Source: an uncultured Lachnospiraceae bacterium
Lineage (GTDB): Bacteria; Bacillota; Clostridia; Lachnospirales; Lachnospiraceae
Reading direction: 5' to 3'
NCBI GenBank assembly: GCA_947626435.1
Contig: CANQSB010000012.1
Location: forward strand, 17,704-81,703
Length of the DNA: 64,000 nt
Below are positions 54,241 to 62,337 of this stretch, piece by piece. Every line of letters starts with the position of its first letter. The stretch's first letter is position 1. Position numbers and translations under genes: made by a program. Below the pieces are notes generated by a model that saw nothing but the letters and a program-made list of their open reading frames with translations, had not been told where the DNA came from and did not search any database.

Positions 54241-54800
54241 GCTTTCCTGTTTTTCTGTTTAGATGTTTTCTTTTCTTCTTTCTCGACTTTCTCTAATTCT
54301 TCCATAAGCATATCACTGACCGCTTGTGAGGGAACTTTCGCCCAATGCTTTGAGGTGTCCAGTTCCGGGTACTTGTACCGCCACTGGTCGTATTCCTCTT
54401 TGGTAATCTCGCCTTGTTCCAGTTTGGCGGCTTGCTCCTGCCATGCGTGGAACATATCGAACATGGACGTATAAGTGGAATAGTCGGACTTGTCAAGGCG
54501 CAGACAGATTTCCCCGTCAATCTCCCCGATTTTCAGCCCGTACATATCTTCCAAAGCGAAAAGCGTGTGCATAAGCCCGATATAGCTGTCTATCTCCGGC
54601 ACAGTGATTGCGTGGGGGCTTACATCAAAGATATGCGCCATTTCGTTTACAAGGTCGTGCTTCGGTGTTCTTGCTTCTGATTCGTACTGTGCCATTCGGA
54701 CATCAGAAGTTTTTCCGAGAAAACCGAGGATTTCGCCTAGCTGTTTCTGCGTCATGCCTTTTCGGTTGCGGAAAAAGCGGATACGTTTGCCAATTGCCAT
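54237..54800 (-). CDS. XRE-type repressor of the mobile element
   Basis: The 187-residue protein has an N-terminal helix-turn-helix (MAIGKRIRFFRNRKGMTQKQ, LGEILGFLGKTSDVRMAQYE), then a region ending in LYVxNM-like IDSYIGLMHTLFALEDMYGL and a Lys/Glu-rich tail (EELEKVEKEEKKTSKQKNRK). It reads away from xis and integrase, with two copies of a palindromic operator in the spacer, a typical repressor layout for an integrated element. The start follows GGAGG. Confidence 0.8.
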   Translation of the reverse strand: MAIGKRIRFFRNRKGMTQKQLGEILGFLGKTSDVRMAQYESEARTPKHDLVNEMAHIFDVSPHAITVPEIDSYIGLMHTLFALEDMYGLKIGEIDGEICLRLDKSDYSTYTSMFDMFHAWQEQAAKLEQGEITKEEYDQWRYKYPELDTSKHWAKVPSQAVSDMLMEELEKVEKEEKKTSKQKNRKA

Positions 54801-54902
54801 AATAAAACCTCCGTTTTAGTCATAGTGATACAGCCGCCATTGACTGTACTTAAACAAATCTGTTGAAGTTAGTATAACATGGTGCAATAGAAATAGCAAG
54901 AA

Positions 54903-55000
54903 TAACTTAAATAAAAAAAGTTAAGATTTTTCTGAAAGCCACTTGACTTAACGGAATTTATTTAGTATTATATCAACATAACTTAAACAAAAAGAGTTAG
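54903..55000. promoter_or_regulatory. Divergent control region with two palindromic operators
   Basis: TAACTTAAATAAAAAAAGTT (54903-54922, then AA) and TAACTTAAACAAAAAGAGTT (54979-54998, then AG) are near-identical palindromes. They bracket a promoter reading right, TTGACT 54943-54948 with TATTAT 54966-54971 (17-bp spacer), that should drive xis and int. A related third tract, ACTTAAACAAATCTGTTGAA (from about 54849), lies closer to the repressor gene. The XRE protein is the natural binder. Confidence 0.65.
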
Positions 55001-55024
55001 ATTTGGAAAGGAGAGGATATCTGA

Positions 55025-55204
55025 ATGGCAGAAAAATCATTTATGACGGTGGAAGAAGTGGCGGCGGAATTGCGTGTGTCAAAGTCAAAAGCCTACCAGA
55101 TTGTGAGGGAACTGAACGCAGAAATGCAGAAGCAGGGCTATCTGACGGTGGCAGGGCGTGTGAACGCTACATTTTTTCATAAAAAGGTTTGTTACAGCGA
55201 ATAG
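55025..55204 (+). CDS. Excisionase-like helix-turn-helix protein
   Basis: The 59-residue product begins MAEKSFMTVEEVAAELRVSK and continues SKAYQIVRELNAEMQKQGYL, TVAGRVNATFFHKKVCYSE. This is the MerR/excisionase-type winged helix-turn-helix of small proteins found next to integrases, which bend the att DNA and favour excision. It starts behind AAAGGAGAGG and is followed at 55221 by the integrase. Because it is only 59 codons it is easily missed. Confidence 0.75.
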   Translation: MAEKSFMTVEEVAAELRVSKSKAYQIVRELNAEMQKQGYLTVAGRVNATFFHKKVCYSE

Positions 55205-55220
55205 AAAGGAGATGATTTAG

Positions 55221-56357
55221 ATGGCTGTATACAAAGACAATGCTACGGGGACGTGGCGGGTTATCTACCGCTTTACCAACTGGAAAGGGGAAAGGAAACA
55301 GACACAAAAGAGAGGTTTTGCGACAAAGAGGGAGGCGCAGGCTTGGGAACATGAAGCCATGCTCAAACAGGGCGCAAAACTGGATATGACTTTCGGCAGT
55401 TTTTTTGAAGTGTACGAAGCCGACAAGAAACAGCGTGTCAAGGAAAGCACTTGGGAGTCCAAAAGCCATGTGATACGGACAAAGATTTTACCGTACTTTG
55501 AAAACCGCAAAATCGCAGAAATTGAAGCGAAAGACGTGATAGCGTGGCAGAATGAGTTAATGGCGTACCGGGACGAAAAAGGCAAGCCATATTCAGCGGA
55601 TTATTTAAGGACAATACACGCACAGCTTACAGCAATATTCAACCATGCGGTAAACTTTTACAACCTGCCCTACAATCCGGCAAGGCGGGCGGGGACGATT
55701 GGGAGCGAAGCCGTCAAGGAAATGGACTTCTGGACGAAAGAAGAATATCTGAAATTCTCCGAAGCCATGATGGATAAGCCCCGTTCCTATTATGCGTTTG
55801 AAATGCTCTACTGGTGCGGCATCCGTTCCGGCGAACTGCTTGCCCTAACGCCCGCCGATTTCGATTTTGAAAAGCAGACGGTCACGATAAACAAGACGTT
55901 CCACCGTTCAAAAGGTCGGGATATTATCACAAGCCCTAAGACGAAAAAGAGCAACCGCACAATCAAAATGCCGACATTTCTCTGTGAGGAAATGCAGGAG
56001 TACATTCATATGCTCTATGACATTAAGCCGGACGAGAGGTTGTTTTCAGTCACAAAATCCTATCTCAATCACGAGATGGAGCGAGGGGCGAAACAAGCGG
56101 GGGTAAAGAAAATAAGGGTGCATGACCTACGCCACAGTGCGGTTTCGCTTTTAATCAACATGGGATTTTCAGTACTGGCGATTGGGGAGCGCATGGGGCA
56201 TGAAGCGGAAAAGATAACCTACCGTTATGCTCATCTGTTCCCTACGATACAGACGGAAATGGCGGAAAAACTGGAAATGGAGAGAATGGCAAAGGAGGAA
56301 AATCCTCTGCTCCTGCAAGGGCAGTCGCATTTTCCTACGGAAAACAAGGAGGATTAG
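55221..56357 (+). CDS. Tyrosine-type site-specific integrase
   Basis: The 378-residue enzyme has an N-terminal arm-binding domain (GTWRVIYRFTNWKGERKQTQ), a SAM-like core-binding domain and the tyrosine recombinase domain. R at about 201 (GIRSGELLAL), H-x-x-R-H at about 301 (VHDLRHSAVSLLI), H at about 326 (MGHEAEKIT) and the nucleophile Y at about 335 (RYAHLFPTI) can be seen. It catalyses integration and excision of the element, probably at the guaA end. It lies 16 bp after xis; the mob genes follow in the same direction. Confidence 0.92.
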   Translation: MAVYKDNATGTWRVIYRFTNWKGERKQTQKRGFATKREAQAWEHEAMLKQGAKLDMTFGSFFEVYEADKKQRVKESTWESKSHVIRTKILPYFENRKIAEIEAKDVIAWQNELMAYRDEKGKPYSADYLRTIHAQLTAIFNHAVNFYNLPYNPARRAGTIGSEAVKEMDFWTKEEYLKFSEAMMDKPRSYYAFEMLYWCGIRSGELLALTPADFDFEKQTVTINKTFHRSKGRDIITSPKTKKSNRTIKMPTFLCEEMQEYIHMLYDIKPDERLFSVTKSYLNHEMERGAKQAGVKKIRVHDLRHSAVSLLINMGFSVLAIGERMGHEAEKITYRYAHLFPTIQTEMAEKLEMERMAKEENPLLLQGQSHFPTENKED

Positions 56358-56362
56358 AGAAA

Positions 56363-56734
56363 ATGGAAAAATCATTGGATTACAAGGGAAGATGGCGCAA
56401 TCATACGGTGGCGTTCCGGGTGTCGGACGAAGAAGCAAAGTTATTGAATGATTTGGTGGCATTGTCGGGGCTGACAAAGCAGGACTACATCACAAGGCGG
56501 CTCTTATGCCGGGACGTTGTGGTGCAGGGCAATCCGAGAGTGTATAAAGCATTGAAAAATCAGATGGCAGCAATCCATGAGGAATTGAAGCGTCTGGAAA
56601 GCGTAAGCCCGGACAATGACGAACTGCTCTACACGTTACAGGTAATTGCAATCACACTGGACGGACTGAGAAGGGAAAATCCTCTGCTCGCTGAGAGCAG
56701 CTCGCATTTTCCTACGGAAAACAGGGAGGATTGA
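56363..56734 (+). CDS. MobC-like relaxosome accessory protein
   Basis: The 123-residue protein has a ribbon-helix-helix start (WRNHTVAFRVSDEEAKLLND, LVALSGLTKQDYITRRLLCR) and a helical tail (LKNQMAAIHEELKRLESVS). Such small RHH proteins bind oriT and help the relaxase. The tail SSHFPTENRED resembles the end of the integrase (SHFPTENKED), which implies a short duplication. It lies 5 bp after the integrase. Confidence 0.75.
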   Translation: MEKSLDYKGRWRNHTVAFRVSDEEAKLLNDLVALSGLTKQDYITRRLLCRDVVVQGNPRVYKALKNQMAAIHEELKRLESVSPDNDELLYTLQVIAITLDGLRRENPLLAESSSHFPTENRED

Positions 56735-56737
56735 TGA

Positions 56738-57892
56738 ATGACGGAAAAAAAGAAAACGACTGCTCCCGTATCATCTGTTGGCGCAGATGGGGAACAGCCG
56801 ATTATGAAAAATCACACTGAAATTATAGCAAATGAAACAGCACAAATCAATCTGCAAGCCACTAAAAACAACAGAACTGACGCAGACTGCCCGGAGAAAT
56901 CCGGGCGGGGTGGTGGGCTTCAAACGGTTTCCATGACAGAATTATATGATACGCTCTACCCGCCGAGAACGCCTGTTGTGGACGGTTTTCTGTATGGCGG
57001 CACATACCTCTTTGTGGGTGCGCCGAAAGTGGGGAAATCGTTCTTTATGGGGCAGCTTGCCTATCATGTGGCTATGGGGCTTCCGTTATGGAATTATCCA
57101 GTCCGAAAAGGGACGGTACTGTATCTTGCGCTGGAAGATGATTATGCAAGACTGCAACGGCGGTTGTCCGTCATGTTTGGCGTGGAGTGTGCAGACAATT
57201 TATTTTTTGCAACACAGGCAAAGACGTTGAATGAGGGACTAGACGGAGAATTAGAGGGGTTTCTTAAAGAGCATAAGGACGCAAGGCTGATTATCATTGA
57301 CACGCTCCAAAAGGTGCGTGAAGTCGGCGGGGACAGATACAGCTATTCCAGTGACTATGATATTGTGACGAAACTGAAATCATTCAGTGATAAATATGGT
57401 GTCTGCTTGTTGGTGGTTCATCATACCCGCAAACTGGAATCCGAGGACAGCTTTGATATGATTTCTGGCACAAACGGTCTGCTTGGTGCGGCAGACGGGG
57501 CGTTTATTATGCACAAGAAAAAGCGTACTGACAATACGGCAGTCATGGATATTGTGGGGCGTGACCAGCCCGATCAGGAACTGACAATCGAGTTTGACAG
57601 AGAACGGTGTATCTGGAAATTTCAGAAAGCGGAAACGGAACTTTGGAAACAGCTACCGAATCCACTTCTTGAAGCTATTAACGAATTTTTGACAGAGGAT
57701 AGGCAGGAGTGGGAGGGAACAGCAACCGAACTTTTGAAACAGTTGCCGGATATGCAGTTATCGGCGAATGTGCTTTCAAGAAAATTGAATGTGGTAAACA
57801 GTCAGTTGCTTAATGACTATGGCATTTTCTATGACAATAAGAGAGGACATGAGAGAAAAATCATTCTGAAAAGGTTAGAGCCGAAAGAGTAA
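56738..57892 (+). CDS. RepA-like AAA ATPase / helicase of the element
   Basis: The 384-residue protein has a Ser/Thr-rich N-terminus (1-65), then a RecA-type ATPase of the AAA_25/RepA helicase group: Walker A GAPKVGKSFFMG near residue 95, Walker B LIIIDTLQKVRE near 186, VVHHTRKLESEDSFD and the SGTNGLLGAADG loop. A winged-helix C-terminus (about 310-384) follows. Proteins like this aid replication of excised circular forms, but no primase or origin-binding partner is seen. It begins 3 bp after MobC. Confidence 0.75.
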   Translation: MTEKKKTTAPVSSVGADGEQPIMKNHTEIIANETAQINLQATKNNRTDADCPEKSGRGGGLQTVSMTELYDTLYPPRTPVVDGFLYGGTYLFVGAPKVGKSFFMGQLAYHVAMGLPLWNYPVRKGTVLYLALEDDYARLQRRLSVMFGVECADNLFFATQAKTLNEGLDGELEGFLKEHKDARLIIIDTLQKVREVGGDRYSYSSDYDIVTKLKSFSDKYGVCLLVVHHTRKLESEDSFDMISGTNGLLGAADGAFIMHKKKRTDNTAVMDIVGRDQPDQELTIEFDRERCIWKFQKAETELWKQLPNPLLEAINEFLTEDRQEWEGTATELLKQLPDMQLSANVLSRKLNVVNSQLLNDYGIFYDNKRGHERKIILKRLEPKE

Positions 57893-57903
57893 AGTGCGAC
57901 GAT

Positions 57904-58130
57904 ATGCGTCGGTTGCGACGGTATTTTAGACAGCGGGGCGGTATAGAAAATATCGACGCTATCGACGCAAACCGACGCATGGGGGACAATAAAGCGGCTG
58001 AAAGCCGCCCGTCCGTTAGGACGGTAAGCCCCCGGCAGGGCGCAAAGGCACTTTTGATAAAGCGGAGCGTGTCGAAAGTGCTTTTGCGTTACTTTCGGGA
58101 AAGTAACAAAGCCTTGCGCCTGTCGGCGCA
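57904..58130. promoter_or_regulatory. oriT-like region with stacked inverted repeats
   Basis: The region before the relaxase gene has six inverted repeats: ATGCGTCGGTTGCG (57904) with CGCAAACCGACGCAT (57966-57980), GCGGCT with AGCCGC (57994-58008), CGTCC with GGACG (58010-58023), CGCAAAGGCACTTT (58041) with AAAGTGCTTTTGCG (58075-58088), GTTACTTTCGGGAAAGTAAC (58088-58107) and TGCGCC with GGCGCA. MobV relaxases act at such sites just upstream of their own gene. The nick site is not determined. Confidence 0.6.
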
Positions 58131-58175
58131 GTAAAGTTAGCAACACAAATATATAGAATGTGGAGGATATACCTA

Positions 58176-59546
58176 TTGGAAAGGACGATTAGCGGCATGA
58201 TGGGAAAGGGTTCTGTCAATCACAATACAAGAGCCTTTACAGCTAAAAATGTGGATAAGGAACGAAGCCGGGATAACGTGGAGTTCTGCCACTCGGATAT
58301 AAAAGAAGTCTATCACACTCTTTTTGATGAAGCACTGGAACGTTACAACGCAAAGCAGAAACGGAGTGACCGAAAGATTGACGATTACTATGAGAAGATA
58401 CGCCGGGGAAAGCAGGAAAAATTGTTTTATGAGGTTATTTTTCAAATCGGCAACAAAGATGATATGAACGTGCAGAGCAGTGAGGGGCAGTTGGCGAAAG
58501 ATATTTTATGTGAGTTCATGGAGCAGTTTCAGAAAAGAAATCCTAATCTCCATGTGTTTTCAAGCCATTTGCACATGGACGAGCAGACACCGCATATTCA
58601 CATTGATTTTGTTCCTTTTATCTGTAACAGTAAGCGTGGACTTGATACCAGAGTTTCTCTTAAAGGTGCATTGTCAGAACAGGGATTCAAGGGCGGCACA
58701 AGAGGAATGACAGAATGGAATCAGTGGATAGAATCGGAGAAGCAGGAACTTTCAAAAGTCATGGGGCGGCATGGCATACAGTGGAAACAGCTAGGAACGC
58801 ATAACAAGCATTTGTCCGTACTGGATTTTGAAAAGCAGGAACGGGCAAAAGAGGTTGCGGAACTGGAACAGACAATTTCGGGCAGTAAGGAAGAATTATC
58901 GGATATTCTTTATCAGCAGATAAGAGTAGAACGGGAAACGGAGCAGATACGCAGAGAGGGCGAAGCAATCCGGCAGGAAGTGTCCGAACTTTCCGCAACA
59001 AATGACTTACTGAAAGAGCAGACGGAAACACTGGCAGAGGATAAAGAAAAGTTGTTGTCTGACAATACGAAACTGGCAGAACAGCAGAAAAGATTACAGC
59101 AGGAAATTAACAAAATGGTGCAGTCAAAGGAAGTCATGGAGCGCAATATTCACGCTTATGATGAAGATGTCAAATGGCAGTTAGCAGAGCCGGGGGCATT
59201 GATGAGCGCAAAGGCATACCGGGATAAAAAGGCTTTACCGCTTGTGGAGAAGTTGAAAGAGATAGTAAAAAATCTGACAATCAAGTGCGTGCAGCTTACG
59301 GAGCAGGGCAAGAAGCTGACCGCTAAAGTTGGCAAACAGCAGGAGCAGATTAGCCGCCTGACAGATAAGGTCATGGAACAGAGCAACACCATAGATCGAT
59401 TGCAGGAAAAGGTGTCTGATTTGGGGCGTTTGGAGTGTTATTTCGGCAGAGAACAGGTGCAATCGGTAATAGAGCAGTCAAAGGCATTAGAGCAAGCGGA
59501 GAGGGCAGACAAACGCTTGAAGCGTAGCTTTGAAATGAGCAGATAG
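58176..59546 (+). CDS. MobV/Pre-type relaxase
   Basis: A TTG start at 58176 is chosen: GGAGG lies nine bases before it, and homologous proteins begin MERTISAMMGKGS, matching ERTISGMMGKGSVNHNTRAF. The 456-residue protein has the metal-binding HLHMDEQTPHIHIDF near residues 130-145 and a long coiled coil (about 230-440). It nicks oriT and leads the strand into a helper transfer machine. The frame is intact. It follows the oriT-like region by 45 bp. Confidence 0.9.
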   Translation: MERTISGMMGKGSVNHNTRAFTAKNVDKERSRDNVEFCHSDIKEVYHTLFDEALERYNAKQKRSDRKIDDYYEKIRRGKQEKLFYEVIFQIGNKDDMNVQSSEGQLAKDILCEFMEQFQKRNPNLHVFSSHLHMDEQTPHIHIDFVPFICNSKRGLDTRVSLKGALSEQGFKGGTRGMTEWNQWIESEKQELSKVMGRHGIQWKQLGTHNKHLSVLDFEKQERAKEVAELEQTISGSKEELSDILYQQIRVERETEQIRREGEAIRQEVSELSATNDLLKEQTETLAEDKEKLLSDNTKLAEQQKRLQQEINKMVQSKEVMERNIHAYDEDVKWQLAEPGALMSAKAYRDKKALPLVEKLKEIVKNLTIKCVQLTEQGKKLTAKVGKQQEQISRLTDKVMEQSNTIDRLQEKVSDLGRLECYFGREQVQSVIEQSKALEQAERADKRLKRSFEMSR

Positions 59547-59565
59547 GAAAGGGGATTGATAGAAT

Positions 59566-59880
59566 ATGACGGATATGGAAAAGAAAGTAATGGTACGGCT
59601 GTGTGCGAAAATTTTGACGGAAACAGATTTATATGATGTGGATATGGAAGTCCGTAATCTGATCGACTGGGTATGTGTGTCGGAACAGATAAAAACGAAT
59701 AACAATACAATTCGTAATCTGACGGGGGAATACAAACAGATAGAGCCGGAGTGCCGGGAGGGAGTGAGGGAACGGTTGGAGCGCATGAAAGAACTTTGCA
59801 AGGAGCGTAATAATCTGTATGAGAAGCAGAATGACTTAAAAGGGCAGAAATGGAAGATTGAAAAATCGTTGGAACGATAA
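59566..59880 (+). CDS. Conserved hypothetical protein of the mobile element
   Basis: The 104-residue protein is mostly helical and charged (MTDMEKKVMVRLCAKILTET, DWVCVSEQIKTNNNTIRNLT, VRERLERMKELCKERNNLYE) without membrane segment or recognisable fold. It starts 19 bp after the relaxase stop behind AGGAAAGGGG, so it is probably cotranscribed with it and ends just before a terminator. No function can be given. Confidence 0.6.
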   Translation: MTDMEKKVMVRLCAKILTETDLYDVDMEVRNLIDWVCVSEQIKTNNNTIRNLTGEYKQIEPECREGVRERLERMKELCKERNNLYEKQNDLKGQKWKIEKSLER

Positions 59881-59881
59881 G

Positions 59882-59918
59882 AAATATAGGGCATAGCGGT
59901 TGCTGTGTCCTGTATTTT
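59882..59918 (+). terminator. Terminator after the relaxase operon
   Basis: AAATATAGGGCATAGC and GCTGTGTCCTGTATTT form a stem with a short loop, followed by T. It separates the mobilisation genes from the exporter. Confidence 0.6.
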
Positions 59919-59922
59919 ATGG

Positions 59923-59951
59923 TTGAAAATAGAGGGTATGAGCGATATAAT
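59923..59951 (+). promoter_or_regulatory. Strong promoter of the exporter leader
   Basis: TTGAAA (59923-59928) and TATAAT (59946-59951) are spaced 17 bp. Transcription would start near 59958, giving a leader of about 205 nt before the exporter start codon, with two hairpins and a leader ORF. Confidence 0.75.
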
Positions 59952-60021
59952 TGTATCGTAACAACAAAATTGGTCTGTTGAAACAAGATATAAACAGACT
60001 GGATATTTGTGGAGGTTAAAG

Positions 60022-60081
60022 ATGAAAAAACGAATTAACTACTCAGTACAGTTGAGAGAAACTGTTAGCAGATTGTGCTGA
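60022..60081 (+). CDS. 19-codon leader peptide upstream of the ABC exporter
   Basis: GTGGAGG precedes the ATG at 60022; the frame gives MKKRINYSVQLRETVSRLC and stops at 60079. Its codons 8-11 (TCA GTA CAG TTG) form one arm of a hairpin, so translation would open that hairpin. The position between a strong promoter and the exporter, plus the short length, suggests a leader that senses ribosome status. A product role (a small exported peptide ending in Cys) is an alternative. Confidence 0.55.
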   Translation: MKKRINYSVQLRETVSRLC

Positions 60082-60162
60082 GGAAATATTAACTTGCTAG
60101 CAGTCACAACTGTACTGGTTATCTCTTATGAAAAAAATAAAGATAAGAAAAGGAGTACAGTT
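60044..60162 (+). promoter_or_regulatory. Putative translational attenuator with two competing hairpins
   Basis: AGTACAGTT occurs twice, at 60045-60053 (inside the leader ORF) and at 60154-60162 (touching the exporter ATG and overlapping the AGGAG at 60151-60155). AACTGTACT at 60108-60116 is complementary to both. Pairing with the first copy is extended by CTGTTAGCA (60062-60070) with TGCTAGCAG (60095-60103) and leaves the exporter site free. Pairing with the second copy hides it. A further hairpin, GGTCTGTT/AACAGACT, lies at 59973-60002. Confidence 0.65.
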
Positions 60163-61860
60163 ATGCGCTATATAAAACAAATTGTAAGCAGAAACAAAGG
60201 ATTGGTATTTGCATACCTCATAATTGGCTTATTCAATGCTTTTATGGTAAATTTTAAGGCGGATTTTTTCCAGAAAGTCATTGATGCACTGGCTGAACAT
60301 ACACTTACGTTTCATAATGTTTTGATTTATGGAAGTATTCTTTTTATCGGTTATCTCATGAATTATGTAGATGAATATCCGGCTAAAAAATTGGAACATG
60401 GTATTTTCCTTGATTTTAAATTGTTGGGACTTGAAAAAATCAGCAGGATAAGCTATCAGGAATATCAAAAACTCGGAACGGGAAAGCTAGTGCAACGGAT
60501 TGAAAACGGAGCAGACGCAGGAAAAGGCGTTGTATTTGATTTTTGGTTCGCAGTAATCAGGAATTTATTTCCGACAGTTCTATTTAGTATTTTGTTTATT
60601 TGGAAAATTGATAAAAGAATAACGATTGTTTTGCTGTCAGGCTATATTGTCGTTTTCTTTGTAACCAATATTCTTCTAAAATTTCTATATCAGATGAAGG
60701 AACGGATTTTAAATAATGAGGAGGAGTTAAACCGCTTTTTGGTGCGTGGCTTTATGGAAATGGTGGTATTCCGAATGGCGCATCAGTTCCCGAATGAGTT
60801 ACGAAAAGCTCAAGGGGCAAAGAAAGAAATTGTCGATACCAAAGTCAAAATGAATATGATTCACGAAGCCTTTTTTACGATTTTTGCGCTTCTTGTTGCT
60901 TGTCTGGATATTGCAGTTTTAGTGTACGCATGGCAGACAAAAAGTTTATCTGTTGGCTCGGTTGTTGCTTTGATAACATTGATTGACAATGCCTATACGC
61001 CGATTGCGATTTTTAATGTAATTTATGTGCAATATAAATTAAATAGGGCTGCTTTCTCTAGGTATGGAGAGTTTTTGGATATGCAGGATGATAAGCAGCT
61101 TGATGGTGGGATTATTCCTCAAACTTTTTCGGGGGAAATATCCGTTAGGAAGTTGTCGTTTTGGTATGGAGAAAGGCAGATATTGAATAGTATCTCATTT
61201 GAAATAAAATCAGGCGATAAAGTAGCCCTTGTGGGTGAAACGGGTTCTGGAAAATCAACTGTTATAAAGCTACTTATAGGTCTGCTAAAATACGATGAAG
61301 GTGAAATTCTGCTAAGCGGAGAGAGTCTTGCCCATATATCGTTAGAGGCTCTGTACAGAAGAATGACTTACTTGTCACAGGAAGCACCGGTTTTTGATGG
61401 TACGGTAAAAGAGAATATTGTATTTGACAGAGATATTCCAGATACGGAAATCAGAAAAGCATTAGAACAGGTAGAACTTTTATCTTTAGTTGATGAATTA
61501 CCAAACGGAATAGATACGCAAATTGGGGAAAAAGCATCTTCGCTTTCTGGTGGAGAACGGCAACGCCTTGCATTGTCACGTATTTGGTTTGAGAACTCGG
61601 ATATTGTCATTTTTGACGAAGCAACGTCGGCGTTGGATAATTTGACAGAGGGTGTTGTTATGAAACGAATACTGGATTATTTGTCAGATATAACAGTCCT
61701 AGCGATTGTTCATCGGTTTACAAACATACAGAATTTTGACCGCATTTTGGTGTTTAGAGATGGCGAAATTGTAGGGCAAGGCACATTTGATGAACTAATG
61801 AATACTAATGAATATTTCGCAAAGCTGTATCGTTGTAGCATGGAGGAGCAATTAAAATAA
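60163..61860 (+). CDS. ABC exporter (type IV fold, fused TM and ATPase domains)
   Basis: The start at 60163 is chosen for AGGAG eight bases upstream; the open frame from 60094 starts in hairpin DNA. The 565-residue protein has six membrane segments (about 10-300) and an ATPase domain: Walker A GETGSGKST near 358, signature LSGGERQRL near 460, Walker B DIVIFDEATSALD, and H-loop HRF. There is no C39 peptidase domain. It is a homodimeric exporter, perhaps for drugs, lipids or peptides. It has no partner gene; the control region upstream suggests a resistance-type or stress-induced exporter. It is element cargo, not needed for mobility. Confidence 0.88.
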   Translation: MRYIKQIVSRNKGLVFAYLIIGLFNAFMVNFKADFFQKVIDALAEHTLTFHNVLIYGSILFIGYLMNYVDEYPAKKLEHGIFLDFKLLGLEKISRISYQEYQKLGTGKLVQRIENGADAGKGVVFDFWFAVIRNLFPTVLFSILFIWKIDKRITIVLLSGYIVVFFVTNILLKFLYQMKERILNNEEELNRFLVRGFMEMVVFRMAHQFPNELRKAQGAKKEIVDTKVKMNMIHEAFFTIFALLVACLDIAVLVYAWQTKSLSVGSVVALITLIDNAYTPIAIFNVIYVQYKLNRAAFSRYGEFLDMQDDKQLDGGIIPQTFSGEISVRKLSFWYGERQILNSISFEIKSGDKVALVGETGSGKSTVIKLLIGLLKYDEGEILLSGESLAHISLEALYRRMTYLSQEAPVFDGTVKENIVFDRDIPDTEIRKALEQVELLSLVDELPNGIDTQIGEKASSLSGGERQRLALSRIWFENSDIVIFDEATSALDNLTEGVVMKRILDYLSDITVLAIVHRFTNIQNFDRILVFRDGEIVGQGTFDELMNTNEYFAKLYRCSMEEQLK

Positions 61861-62236
61861 AATTTCAGTTTTCCCTTAAATGATTAGATAGACATGGTGC
61901 TAGCACCATGTAATTAAGGGTAATTAAGGGAAAATCAGTGTTTAGCTAATGATTTGTTACGCTTTAGCCCTTTTGAAAGCCTTATTTTATGAGGACTTCT
62001 GAAAGTAATAATAGCACAGGTGGTATATTATGCCATAATTCAAAAAAAGGGTTTTTACTGCGTAACATTTCAAAAACAGGTTGCTAATTTTCCGGGATTT
62101 GCTATAATAAATGCGTGGCAACATTTTGGCAACAGAAAATCAGCAAGCCATAATAAATGGTGTAATGGAAGTAAAAACGGGCGTGTATCTGCATGAAACT
62201 TAAACAAATGCAGTTAATATCAACAAAGAACACGCC

Positions 62237-62246
62237 GAGTTTGAGT
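62237..62246. repeat. Candidate attR core of the integrated element
   Basis: Second copy of GAGTTTGAGT, in the same orientation as the one in guaA, followed at once by the hairpin that probably terminated guaA before insertion. Confidence 0.5.
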
Positions 62247-62256
62247 AACGGACGAA

Positions 62257-62299
62257 ACGCCGGAAATGCTGATAAAATGTGCATTTCCGGCGTTGTTTT
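62257..62299 (+). terminator. Terminator, probably the original one of guaA
   Basis: ACGCCGGAAATGC (62257-62269) pairs perfectly with GCATTTCCGGCGT (62281-62293), followed by TGTTTTA. It stands alone 10 bp behind the attR candidate, with no gene directly upstream but the element. Confidence 0.7.
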
Positions 62300-62337
62300 A
62301 TGGCGTTTGGCTCTAAAATGGCTCTAATTATTTAATG

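Larger units (their letters stand above)
54062..62246. mobile_element. Integrative mobilizable element in the guaA 3' end (about 8.2 kb)
   Basis: Between the 10-bp repeat in guaA and its copy at 62237-62246 lie an XRE repressor, a small helix-turn-helix xis, a tyrosine integrase, a MobC-like protein, an AAA ATPase, an oriT-like region, a MobV relaxase, a hypothetical gene and an ABC exporter. No T4SS or plasmid replication protein other than the ATPase is visible, so it should need a helper for transfer. At 54119-54145 (left) and 62113-62135 (right), GGCAAC repeats (GGCAACGATTTGGCAAC and GGCAACATTTTGGCAAC) may be integrase arm sites. The hairpin right after attR would be the old guaA terminator. 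The boundary bases are inferred, not proven. Confidence 0.75.
61861..62337. other. Right end of the element and old guaA downstream region
   Basis: It contains TTTTCCCTTAA with TTAAGGGAAAA (about 61870-61935) enclosing the palindrome CATGGTGCTAGCACCATG, a probable terminator; GGCAAC repeats at 62113-62135; the attR copy of GAGTTTGAGT at 62237-62246; and a terminator-like hairpin at 62257-62299. No gene is seen. Confidence 0.55.

Noticed and set aside
60094..60162. Alternative long start of the ABC exporter (frame open from 60094)
   Set aside because: The frame begins inside hairpin DNA with no ribosome binding site and adds MLAVTTVLVISYEKNKDKK, whereas AGGAG at 60151 leads to the ATG at 60163.
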